From Gammaproteobacteria bacterium (GTDB lineage: Bacteria > Pseudomonadota > Gammaproteobacteria > SZUA-140), in contig JADLET010000003.1 in NCBI GenBank assembly GCA_020845975.1, positions 1-41,627 on the forward strand: a DNA stretch of 41,627 bases. Direction: 5' to 3'. The translations under genes were made by a program, and so were the position numbers. This document shows positions 21,224-28,181 of this stretch, in pieces. The first letter of the stretch is position 1. Every line of letters starts with the position of its first letter. The notes under the pieces were generated by a model. The model saw only the letters and a program-made list of their open reading frames with translations. It did not search any database and had not been told where the DNA came from.

Positions 21224-22933
21224 TCAATTGCAGGTTTGGGGATCTCGATGTGCCACGTGGCACCTGTCTCCCTGACTGATGGCAGTGCCATCACATTCAG
21301 GTCTTGAAACGGGGTTTTTGAGGATCGGCGGACCGGTCGCTCGGGTGATGGCACTGCCATCACCGCTAATCGGAGTCTCGGGTAACGGCGCAGTCAGGGC
21401 AGGACCCCGTATTTTGAATATGGCCCGCATCTCGACCAGCGCCCGTTCACAGGCTTCAAGGCCGTTCCGCTTGTGAACGGGTGCGTGAGGATTCCGGGCC
21501 GGACTGATGGCAATGCCATCAGCTAATTGATCTCCGCGGAAGGTGATGGCAGTGCCATCACTTGGGGATGCCAGGGTGGTAACCTGCGCGGTTCTGCAGG
21601 GCATCGGTGAACTGATGGCAGTGCCATCAGCACCGTCATCGTCGAGAAGGGTGATGGCACTGCCATCACCCGGGGATTCCCGGTCTATATCGGATGAAAT
21701 CCCCGAGGGTCTCGTGGAACTGATGGCGGTGCCATCACTATTATCGCGATCGCGGAGAGATTGGGTTTCGGTTGGCTTCGGCTCGTGGCTTCGCTTTTCC
21801 CGCTGCTCCTGGACCCTGAGTCCCGGACTGGTCAATGCGAATTCTTCCTTGCGGGCGGCCCGGCACAGACCCGAGAGATAGCCGAGGGGGTTGTCGATGG
21901 GGGCGCCTCTGCGCCTGGCCGCTGTCATCCGGCCGGCCAGTTCATCGAGAATGTCCTGGCGCGTACTCTCCGGGGCATCACCCAGGCAGATCATGGCCGC
22001 TCGCCGTTCATTCGCCGTGAAGGATGCGGGCATTACGAGCGGGGGCGCTGAGGTTCCTTCGCGCGCGTGCGCACGGGTAGTGTTACCAACCCCTGTAGTA
22101 GTAGTTGTAGTTTTATTATTTATATAACTACTACTACTACTACTACTACTACTACATGTAGGCGACTTCAGTTTTTGAAGTGGCTCTGACTGCAAATACT
22201 GAAGCGGGTCATCCTCAGAGCCCGACTTCAAATTTTGAAGTTGGCGCGATGAGAAACCGAAGAATCGCGTTTCTTGACTCTCCAGCGTTCCGATCGCCTC
22301 CAGACGGCGATGCATCGGGTTGACGCGGGCAACCAGGTCATGTCCCGCGCGCAGATCTTCGCTGAGGGCTTCCATCGTCGCGGCGGCCACCCTGCGCACG
22401 TGGGGATGACCGTGGCTCAGCGCCTGTTCCAGAAACTGCATGTATTCCTGATCGAGATAGATCGTATCCAGCAGCGGCAGGGGCTCGTCATGGAGGGCGT
22501 AGATATTGCCTCGGTAACGACCCTGCGCATCGCGTACGCGCAGGCACAGCGACAGCCAGCGCGTCGCACGCAGAATCGCCATGGAGCGCGCCACCGTCGC
22601 CTCCGAGCCGACGTTGGCCGTCCTGGCGATCTGCTTATAGGTCGGGAATGCGGTCGGACGGGTCCCTGAGGCGGCGATCTTGATGACGCCCCAGATGCGC
22701 GTATCCACGGGCTGCAGGACGGGGTCCTGAAAGATCAGCCGCGGCATGGCGTCATGCCAATTCCCCAGGAATAACAAGCCGTCGTTCGTGGATCCGTTGC
22801 GAGGGCCGGCGGTGAGGAGTTGTTGTACGGAGGCCTGGATCAGGGCATCCAGGGCATGGGTTTCAGGTTTGATGGGTTCAGTGATTGGCTCCACCGGGTT
22901 GCCCGCCGCGTGATAGCTGCGCTCAGCCGGCAT
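21224..22933 (-). CDS. STY4528-family replication protein with a repeat-rich C-terminal half
   Basis: 569 aa. The N-terminal part (1-170) has the STY4528 signatures LLFLGNWHDAMPRLIFQDPV LQPVDTRIWGVIKIAA and a winged-helix TYKQIARTANVGSEATVARS MAILRATRWLSLCLRVRDAQ G. Around residue 230-265 three LQxLxS repeats occur, then a poly-Ser run of about 11 residues, YINNK and a Thr run. A conserved segment (MICLGDAPESTRQDILDELAG) follows, then a disordered tail with seven DG(T/S/I)AI(S/T) hexapeptides. Those hexapeptides are the translation of DNA palindromes, so the tail may be shaped by DNA function. The start overlaps DUF2857 by 11 nt. Family members are called pathogenicity-island replication proteins; the mechanism is unproven. 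Confidence 0.9.
   Translation of the reverse strand: MPAERSYHAAGNPVEPITEPIKPETHALDALIQASVQQLLTAGPRNGSTNDGLLFLGNWHDAMPRLIFQDPVLQPVDTRIWGVIKIAASGTRPTAFPTYKQIARTANVGSEATVARSMAILRATRWLSLCLRVRDAQGRYRGNIYALHDEPLPLLDTIYLDQEYMQFLEQALSHGHPHVRRVAAATMEALSEDLRAGHDLVARVNPMHRRLEAIGTLESQETRFFGFSSRQLQNLKSGSEDDPLQYLQSEPLQKLKSPTCSSSSSSSSSYINNKTTTTTTGVGNTTRAHAREGTSAPPLVMPASFTANERRAAMICLGDAPESTRQDILDELAGRMTAARRRGAPIDNPLGYLSGLCRAARKEEFALTSPGLRVQEQREKRSHEPKPTETQSLRDRDNSDGTAISSTRPSGISSDIDRESPGDGSAITLLDDDGADGTAISSPMPCRTAQVTTLASPSDGTAITFRGDQLADGIAISPARNPHAPVHKRNGLEACERALVEMRAIFKIRGPALTAPLPETPISGDGSAITRATGPPILKNPVSRPECDGTAISQGDRCHVAHRDPQTCN
21250..21737. repeat. Seven 17-bp palindromes inside the STY4528 gene
   Basis: TGATGGCANTGCCATCA occurs at 21277, 21346, 21505, 21544, 21613, 21652 and 21721 (first base of each). 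Six are perfect 8+1+8 palindromes; the seventh (21721) has a G:T-type change in the centre. Start-to-start spacing is 69, 159, 39, 69, 39, 69 bp. The intervening sequences are unrelated, so the spacing is not from tandem duplication. A further palindrome with the half-sites turned around (GTGCCACGTGGCAC, 21250-21263) precedes the first copy. All copies are in one reading frame. Candidate iterons, ParB/centromere sites or repressor operators. Confidence 0.9.
22094..22156. repeat. AT-rich hairpin flanked by GTA/ACT trinucleotide runs
   Basis: (ACT)9 at 22127-22153 faces GTAGTAGTAGTTGTAG (22095-22110). The arms can pair around an AT-only stretch (TTTTATTATTTATATAA, 22111-22127), the most AT-rich point in an otherwise GC-rich gene. 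In the protein it encodes Ser and Thr runs joined by YINNK. It could be a slippage-prone linker or a DNA unwinding element. Confidence 0.8.
22166..22240. repeat. Second palindrome set (CTTCAAATTTTGAAG type) inside STY4528
   Basis: CTTCAGTTTTTGAAG (22166-22180), CTGCAAATACTGAAG (22190-22204, degenerate) and CTTCAAATTTTGAAG (22226-22240); spacing 24 and 36 bp. They encode LQKLKS, LQYLQS and LQNLKS in the same frame. The set is different in sequence from the 17-bp set but likewise palindromic and in frame. Confidence 0.75.
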
Positions 22934-23522
22934 GACACGGTGAGACCGAGGGCGTGTGTTCGGGAGGATCGTTGTTGATCAGGCCGGCATTCTCCCAGGA
23001 CTGTACCAACGCCCATGCCGTGTTCAATGGGATGCCGGTCGACTGCCCGATACGAAGGAAACGCTGTTCCAGGGGGAGTTCCTCGGTGTCTTTCCAGACC
23101 TGCCACACCGCCGCTTCTTCATTTTCGGTGGGCGCCAGAGGTCGACCCACCCCGGTACCGTTCAGGCCCAGAAGCTTGCGGCGTGCCGCATACTCTGCGT
23201 TGGTCATGCCGAAGAACGCCCGCATCATGGCCAGTGGTCCGCGCAGACGGATGAGCTCGTCTTGCAGACCTTCATGGCGTTTGTTGCGATCCATGTGGTC
23301 CATGACGCGATCAAAACAGACCGGGTCCACCGCGATGTGCAGGACGTGGGTGCGCACCTGACTGAGGTGGTGACGATCGCCCAGCGTGAGTCGTTCCAGG
23401 CGCGCGATCTGATCCAGACGAAATCCCAATTCCAGGATGGCGTGGAGATCCCCCTCGGCGAGAGACTCCGCGGCATAGCGCAAGGCGTGGAAGATCAGTT
23501 CTGCATGCGTCGTCTTGGACAC
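22923..23522 (-). CDS. DUF2857-family ICE protein
   Basis: 199 aa from GTG (MSKTTHAELIFHALRYAAES), SD GGGAG at 7-8 nt. Helical throughout, with AILELGFRLDQIARLERLTL GD and MMRAFFGMTNAEYAARRKLL GLNGTGVGRPL, plus an HTH-like C-terminal part (EQRFLRIGQSTGIPLNTAWA LVQSWENAGLI). DUF2857 proteins lie between ParB and STY4528 in SPI-7/PFGI-1-like ICEs, exactly as here. Probably a DNA-binding regulator or replication accessory; not established. Confidence 0.88.
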   Translation of the reverse strand: MSKTTHAELIFHALRYAAESLAEGDLHAILELGFRLDQIARLERLTLGDRHHLSQVRTHVLHIAVDPVCFDRVMDHMDRNKRHEGLQDELIRLRGPLAMMRAFFGMTNAEYAARRKLLGLNGTGVGRPLAPTENEEAAVWQVWKDTEELPLEQRFLRIGQSTGIPLNTAWALVQSWENAGLINNDPPEHTPSVSPCHAG

Positions 23523-23538
23523 GGTTGGTCTCCCTTGT

Positions 23539-25089
23539 CTAGCTCGCCGCATTCCTGCGCCACAAACCCGAGTCCTCCTCGTTATCGAACGATCGCCTGA
23601 GCTGGCGGCAGGTCTGTGCCAATGCCAGCAGGTCATCGATGGTGGAGTCGGGGATCAGGGGATTGCTGATCAGTTCATAGCCCAGCGCCTTCCAATCGGG
23701 TTCGCCCACCAGGTTCAGCGCCTTGGTGTCATTTCCCTCAAGGATCAGCGTGCGCAGCACTACTTCGGTCGGTGCGGCCTCCAATCGCTCGGGATGTACC
23801 GCCTCCTCGGACAGGCTCAGGAGCAACCACCAGATCCACTGCCGCGCGAGTTGCTGCAGGGCGTCCGCTTGGCCGGCGACGGGGATGATGGGGTTGTGAG
23901 GAAGATCGATCAGAAAGCCCATTCCAAGATGACCGGCGGTGAGGAGGCAGTCCTCCAGATCATGTCGCTGGGCGATCTTCAGGGCGAGGACGTAACAGCG
24001 ACTGCGCAGAGATTTGAGATCACTCGGTCCTTCATGGGGTGGTCGGGCGCTGCTCGTGGTTTCACGTGTGTATCGATCGGGTTGCCCCGGATCGGCATGT
24101 AGGGAGGGTGTTCGCGAATCCGGTACGACAGCCGATGGGGGAGGGGTATCTGCTGGCGGCTTCTTATGGGTTGCTGTGTTCTCATTCCCCACGGTCGCGC
24201 CCTCAGAGCTGTGCTCCTCGATTCCAGCCACCAGTCGGGTATCGATTTCCAGACGAACATGTTTGAGGGGGAGCTGGAGCGACTCCGCGAGGCGGGTTTC
24301 CAGCGCCTGCTGCACCGTATCGAGATCCCAAGCGGGGTCATCGTGGTCGGCAAATTCGTCACTGAACAGGGCCGAGAATCGTTCCGAGACCTGGCCCTGC
24401 TCTGTCCAGAGATCCCGGCAGGCGGTCTCCAAACGGCGGATCCGTCGTATTTGCGGTGCACCCATCCCGCCGCGCAGGGCCGCCGGTATGAGCGGCAGCA
24501 GAACATCCACGGCATACTCCATGCGGGAGATCATGCTCTGATCCAGCCCATAACCGCGTTCTTTCAAGGCCTCGACCAATTGGCGTTGGGAAAACTTTTC
24601 CTGTCCTTCTGATTCCAGGACATCGCGCAGCTCACGCACACCCAGGGCCTTGTCGATGAAGGTCAGCGCTCCGCGCTTGTCGTTCTCGATCAAGTGTGCC
24701 GTGAGCACATGGGATTCAGAGACCCAGGGTCGGAACAGGCAGTGGATACGATAGAAGCAAGAGTCTCGGGTTTCCGTCCACAGTTCATGGAGGATCTGCA
24801 GGCGGGTATTGCCGCCGGACTCTACCGTGTAGAGCTCATCGCCCGGCCGGCGTGTGACGGTCAACGGGTTGTTGAGGCCACCCTGGGCACGGATCGATGC
24901 CCTGATCTCGTCATAGAGCGGATTACGTTCCTTGCGGGGGTTGCGATCGTAGGTCTTGATCCGGTCGATCTCCAACAGCATCTGGGTCGTGGTGAGCGGG
25001 TCCGCGGCCGGCAGCGCGCGACTTTGTCCGAAGTGCCCCTCGCGCAACATTCCCTGAATCTGTTCACTGGAAGGGTGTTTCCGTGTCAT
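23539..25089 (-). CDS. parB: ICE-type ParB (TIGR03764-like), 516 aa
   Basis: The N-terminal part has a ParB/sulfiredoxin-like domain: EIDRIKTYDRNPRKERNPLY, RASIRAQGGLNNPLTVTRRP, and VESGGNTRLQILHELWTETR in place of the usual GERR box. The helical part (SQRQLVEALKERGYGLDQSM ISRMEYAVDVLLPLIPAALR) provides the HTH. The C-terminal half is a long family-specific extension. It overlaps parA by 4 nt. Length and order match the PFGI-1-type ICE partition pair. About 100 residues (290-390) are low complexity. Confidence 0.93.
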   Translation of the reverse strand: MTRKHPSSEQIQGMLREGHFGQSRALPAADPLTTTQMLLEIDRIKTYDRNPRKERNPLYDEIRASIRAQGGLNNPLTVTRRPGDELYTVESGGNTRLQILHELWTETRDSCFYRIHCLFRPWVSESHVLTAHLIENDKRGALTFIDKALGVRELRDVLESEGQEKFSQRQLVEALKERGYGLDQSMISRMEYAVDVLLPLIPAALRGGMGAPQIRRIRRLETACRDLWTEQGQVSERFSALFSDEFADHDDPAWDLDTVQQALETRLAESLQLPLKHVRLEIDTRLVAGIEEHSSEGATVGNENTATHKKPPADTPPPSAVVPDSRTPSLHADPGQPDRYTRETTSSARPPHEGPSDLKSLRSRCYVLALKIAQRHDLEDCLLTAGHLGMGFLIDLPHNPIIPVAGQADALQQLARQWIWWLLLSLSEEAVHPERLEAAPTEVVLRTLILEGNDTKALNLVGEPDWKALGYELISNPLIPDSTIDDLLALAQTCRQLRRSFDNEEDSGLWRRNAAS

Positions 25090-25934
25090 TCGCCGGATTC
25101 CTCAGTGAGGGGCAGGTCTTCTAAGACCAATGTCGTGTCGTAAAGGTGAGGAAAGAGATCGTGGACGAGGGTCAGCATGGCCACACGGGCGCTTTGCGTC
25201 GGTCCCGAGCGCTGTGTTTCCCAGCGATGCACCGGGACACGTGCTGTGGCTGCTTCCCGGTAGGCGACCGTGTTGGGGATGACGACATCCAGTATGGTGA
25301 TGGCTCCCTTGCTCGGCCCGTAGGCTTCCTTGCGCAGTTCCTGTGCTATGCGGCGTGCATCGATGGTGCGATCCATGCGATAGATGAGGCCGCGCAAAGG
25401 TCCGAGGGGTGCACCCAGATAGGCCATCGGACGCAGGCGGTCAAGCATCTGGACGGTGCCGCGTGCGAATTCTCGCGCCGAGAGAATCTCCGGGGGAATC
25501 GGCGAGACGAGTAGGTCCGCGGCCAGGACCGCGGCATCCTGCAGCGGACCGACCGCGCCCTGGGTATCGATCAGGATGACGTCGTAGCGGGCATAGAATT
25601 GCGCCAGCAGATGTTTCAAGCGCACACGCCCATCAGGTGTGTGGAGGATCCAATTCTGCAGCATGCCTTCGGGGTCGTCCGACACGATAATGTCCAAGCG
25701 CGGCAAGTTGGTCCGGCTGATGACGCCATCGACCCTCGCCTCCGTGATCAATGCGGAAAGACCTCGGTCGGCACGACGCTCCAGGGGGAAGTAGCTCGAC
25801 AGGGTAGGTTGCACGTCCGCATCGATCAGCAGCACTCGCTGTCCGAGGTCCGATAACAGACCGCCCAGGTTTGCAGTCAATGTCGTCTTGCCAACTCCTC
25901 CTTTGGTGCTGGTCACTGTTACTTTGATGGCCAT
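25086..25934 (-). CDS. parA: ParA/Soj-like partition ATPase
   Basis: 282 aa from MAIKVTVTSTKGGVGKTTLT, with the deviant Walker A KGGVGKTT (11-18) and Walker A' LLIDADVQPTLSSYF. The DxxG-type switch VILIDTQGAVGPLQDAAVLA and an adaptor-like C-terminus complete the fold. An upstream extension of 17 residues is rejected for lack of homology. It follows flhC by 22 nt, so the regulatory genes and partition genes may share a transcript. Confidence 0.94.
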   Translation of the reverse strand: MAIKVTVTSTKGGVGKTTLTANLGGLLSDLGQRVLLIDADVQPTLSSYFPLERRADRGLSALITEARVDGVISRTNLPRLDIIVSDDPEGMLQNWILHTPDGRVRLKHLLAQFYARYDVILIDTQGAVGPLQDAAVLAADLLVSPIPPEILSAREFARGTVQMLDRLRPMAYLGAPLGPLRGLIYRMDRTIDARRIAQELRKEAYGPSKGAITILDVVIPNTVAYREAATARVPVHRWETQRSGPTQSARVAMLTLVHDLFPHLYDTTLVLEDLPLTEESGE

Positions 25935-25956
25935 GGTATTGCTCCGGCTGATGCAG

Positions 25957-26625
25957 TCATTGTTGTGCCTTCCCGTTTGACGCATTCGTGCATCGGTTAC
26001 ATTGAATGCGGCGACGCCCCTTGGTTTGTGGATTCAATGGCGAGCCGCACTGATGACACCGGTACCGCAGATAGAGACGGCAACCCGGGCAGGTATTCCT
26101 GCGTGAATCGACGGGGTCGAGAAAGTCGTGTGAGCAGAAACCACAGGTTCGTTCTTCCCAGAGATTCATCGCAGGAAGACGCGTGACGAATACCGCGCGC
26201 GTGAAGTCCAGCAGCGGTTCGCGAACCAGACACGTATAAATCTCAAACACATCGATCAATACTCGCGCGAGGCTTCGGCCGTTATTCTCCAGTTTGCGAT
26301 AGAGCCGCCAGATAAACGTGGCCTGCAGCATGCGCAGATCATGTTCTCGGTACCACGTATCCGAGAATGGCATTTGTCCGGGAGGCGATGTCGTACCCAG
26401 CATCTGTCGGTACAATCGATTGATCGGCGCCTTGTCGAGACCTGTCAGCTGACAAACCAGACCGGCACGGGCGCCGAGACGTACCAGATGTATCGCTTCC
26501 TTGATTTTTATCGCATGCTGGCACAGATCGACATCACAGTGAGGGTATCTGTGGCTGTTGACGCATGGAAAATTGGACGGGATGAACAAATGAGAGCAGA
26601 GATTTGAATTCATAGGCATGACCAT
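25957..26625 (-). CDS. flhC: FlhC-like transcriptional activator (SetC-type) with extra Cys pairs
   Basis: 222 aa. FlhC blocks: IKIKEAIHLVRLGARAGLVC QLTGL, DTWYREHDLRMLQATFIWRL YRKL, VLIDVFEIYTCLV, and the Zn-binding CGFCSHDF...NTCPGC (C161, C164, C179, C182). Two further CxxC pairs (C190/C193 and C209/C212) form a second putative zinc site not found in the 192-aa E. coli FlhC as I know it. The N-terminal about 35 residues also contain three Cys and are not family-like; a later start is possible. It lies 3 nt after flhD. In SXT, the FlhCD relatives SetC/SetD activate transfer and excision. Confidence 0.9.
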   Translation of the reverse strand: MVMPMNSNLCSHLFIPSNFPCVNSHRYPHCDVDLCQHAIKIKEAIHLVRLGARAGLVCQLTGLDKAPINRLYRQMLGTTSPPGQMPFSDTWYREHDLRMLQATFIWRLYRKLENNGRSLARVLIDVFEIYTCLVREPLLDFTRAVFVTRLPAMNLWEERTCGFCSHDFLDPVDSRRNTCPGCRLYLRYRCHQCGSPLNPQTKGRRRIQCNRCTNASNGKAQQ

Positions 26626-26628
26626 CCG

Positions 26629-26922
26629 TTATCCCGGCATAATCAGAACGGCATGATCTATGATGGCCAGAATCTCCTCCTTCCGACCCCCGCGTATCGC
26701 CGTAAACAATCGAGACCACCACCAGGTATCCTGGTGCGGGATGAGGAGCGGGACCTTGATGTTGGCGATATGGGCAAGATCTGTCGGTGAAAGGGATGCC
26801 AGTAAGTGCATCATGTCCTCAGGGACGGAAAGCAGTTTTGCAACCAGCACTGGATCCTTCCTTGCCAGGTCACGGGTGAGGATCAGATATTGGAGATTGA
26901 TCTGTGAGAAATCGTACGTCAT
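26629..26922 (-). CDS. flhD: FlhD-like transcriptional activator (SetD-type)
   Basis: 97 aa, all helical: DFSQINLQYLILTRDLARKD PVLVAKLLSVPEDMMHLLAS LSPTDLAHIANIKVPLLIPH. This mirrors E. coli FlhD (NLSYLLLAQRLI...A...L...L..LT..Q...LA). SD AAGGAGG. It overlaps the small upstream ORF as ATGA and is followed by flhC, giving the usual D-then-C order. No flagellar gene is present, so it serves the element. Confidence 0.88.
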   Translation of the reverse strand: MTYDFSQINLQYLILTRDLARKDPVLVAKLLSVPEDMMHLLASLSPTDLAHIANIKVPLLIPHQDTWWWSRLFTAIRGGRKEEILAIIDHAVLIMPG

Positions 26923-27113
26923 GGCCGAAATACCTCCTTGTAGAAAAAGTCCTTGGGTATTTCGTTATCGGCGTGGATAGCTGTGTAATTGTGGAAATAA
27001 GTTTTATCGGTAAGACGTTGTCTGATGGCGGAGTTATATTTTGCAATCGGCAACGATTGCGCCAGCGCAATCTTGAGCAATCCAGTTAGGTAACCGGGGG
27101 TTACTCGTGACAT
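26919..27113 (-). CDS. Small ORF ahead of flhD (64 aa), probable gene
   Basis: Not recognised. Starts MSRVTPGYLTGLLKIALAQS within the last codons of the HTH gene (13-nt overlap) and ends as ATGA over the flhD start. An SD-like AGAGGAA lies 9-10 nt upstream. The residue mix (SAIRQRLTDKTYFHNYTAIH) looks protein-like. Tight overlap on both sides supports translation; the inverted-repeat cluster at 27043-27072 lies inside it, so it could also be leader sequence. Confidence 0.55.
   Translation of the reverse strand: MSRVTPGYLTGLLKIALAQSLPIAKYNSAIRQRLTDKTYFHNYTAIHADNEIPKDFFYKEVFRP
27043..27072. promoter_or_regulatory. Inverted-repeat cluster upstream of flhD (GCAATC units)
   Basis: GCAATC...GATTGC (27043-27060) is fused to GATTGCGC-CA-GCGCAATC (27055-27072, perfect 8-bp arms), with another CAATC a few bases on (27078-27082). 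Four GCAATC/GATTGC half-sites in 40 bp suggest an operator for the adjacent HTH protein. A second perfect repeat (GTAACC/GGTTAC, about 27090-27105) lies at the end of that gene. Confidence 0.5.
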
Positions 27114-27487
27114 GCGAGTAATTCCTCTGTGCTAATTCTTTCGTCAGAGGAGGTCGACGCGTGTGAATCGCATCTACCAGCAGACCCGAATTTCGATACT
27201 TCATGTGTTTGTTGAAATGGATTGCCCGTGACGCCTGCATCGATGATGTCTGCGATCAATCGTGCCTCGAAGTAGACACGACGACCTATCTGGCGTTTTG
27301 CGAAGGCCAGGGCGACCGCCACGGGTTGTTGTCTTCTCGCTATCGCCATACGCACCCCGTTGGGTGAGGAGTGCATGACTTCAGCCAGGTGCTTGAGGGT
27401 CAGCAATGGACCGTAGTGCGTTAGAAGGTACTGATATGTTTCAGTGTGTGGGTTGGCCACCCTCTGTTCTCCATCGTGCTGAGGCAT
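27101..27487 (-). CDS. HTH DNA-binding protein at the head of the flhDC cassette
   Basis: About 128 aa from the ATG at 27487 (a GTG at 27514 is the alternative; neither has a clear SD). The core YQYLLTHYGPLLTLKHLAEV MHSSPNGVRMAIARRQ reads as a helix-turn-helix, and GRRVYFEARLIADIIDAG as a wing resembling plasmid/ICE HTH proteins of the AlpA/PrtN sort. The C-terminal third is Ser/His-rich and unstructured. It is the first minus-strand gene facing away from the cus operon; likely local regulator of flhDC. Confidence 0.72.
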   Translation of the reverse strand: MPQHDGEQRVANPHTETYQYLLTHYGPLLTLKHLAEVMHSSPNGVRMAIARRQQPVAVALAFAKRQIGRRVYFEARLIADIIDAGVTGNPFQQTHEVSKFGSAGRCDSHASTSSDERISTEELLACHE

Positions 27488-27679
27488 GGAGCACTTTGTA
27501 CGGGAGTCCGCCACGAAGAAAAAGTTGGAAAGCCGGGGGGTAGCGGGCCGCTTTCAGGTTTTGTATTGGATGAGAAGATATGCTAAGGACAAAACGTACT
27601 CTAGTTGCGAGCTGGGCAATTAGTCCGCGGACTGCCACGCGAACGAAATGAAGCGATAGATCCAAAGTCGTGACCGAGA

Positions 27680-27710
27680 TTGCTGTAACAGGAAAAGCAG
27701 ATCGTATACA
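27680..27710 (+). promoter_or_regulatory. Candidate 19-bp-spacer promoter of the cus operon
   Basis: TTGCTG (27680-27685) and TATACA (27705-27710) are separated by 19 bp, the long spacing used by MerR-family activators such as CueR. No clear dyad fills the spacer and no MerR gene is in the window, so this is only suggestive. The -10 lies 9 nt before the first ATG. Confidence 0.45.
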
Positions 27711-27719
27711 ATAGTTGCC

Positions 27720-28097
27720 ATGAAGCGGCTCCAACTAATCCTCATTTTCATACTTGTTGTTACTATCCCGTCTGTGGGATCGACGGCCATTGGCATATCG
27801 GTGGATAGCTTTTGTCCGATGCAAGCCAATATGGACTATGGTGCATCGATGCCGGCGGAGCATGATTGTTGCCAATCCGGCATGGATACCGACAAGACAA
27901 GCACGTCGGGTAAGTTCAAACCGTCCAGTCCCTGCAAGCCAGGACAGGAATGCAAAATTTGCCAGGTTTATCCGCCCACGACGGCGGCTGTCATTGTCCA
28001 CCCGTTAGCGGTGACGAAAGCCGTTGCGGTTCGTCCCGAATCGTTCCTTCCTTCCCACGCCCCATCCGGGTTGTGGCGCCCCCCTCGTTCGCTCTGA
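27720..28097 (+). CDS. Small exported Cys/His-rich protein at the head of the cus operon
   Basis: 125 aa. A signal peptide (LQLILIFILVVTIPSVGSTA) precedes a mature part with CPMQANMDYGASMPAEHDCC and CKPGQECKICQVYP, i.e. Cys, Met and His clusters suited to soft-metal binding. Similar Cys-rich leader proteins precede czc/cus operons in many proteobacteria; the family is unnamed to me. No SD is visible before ATG. The C-terminal about 30 residues are Pro/Arg-rich. Confidence 0.68.
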   Translation: MKRLQLILIFILVVTIPSVGSTAIGISVDSFCPMQANMDYGASMPAEHDCCQSGMDTDKTSTSGKFKPSSPCKPGQECKICQVYPPTTAAVIVHPLAVTKAVAVRPESFLPSHAPSGLWRPPRSL

Positions 28098-28181
28098 TTC
28101 CTGCTGATCGGTCGGTCCCTTCGGTTTAGCCGTTGGGCCGTTCGCGCGCGTTTCTGCGCCATCATGCTATGGAGTTGGAAC

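Noticed and set aside
21277-21737. CRISPR-like array
   Set aside because: Repeats are 17 bp, in a coding frame, with spacings of 39/69/159 bp rather than uniform spacers, and no cas genes are nearby.
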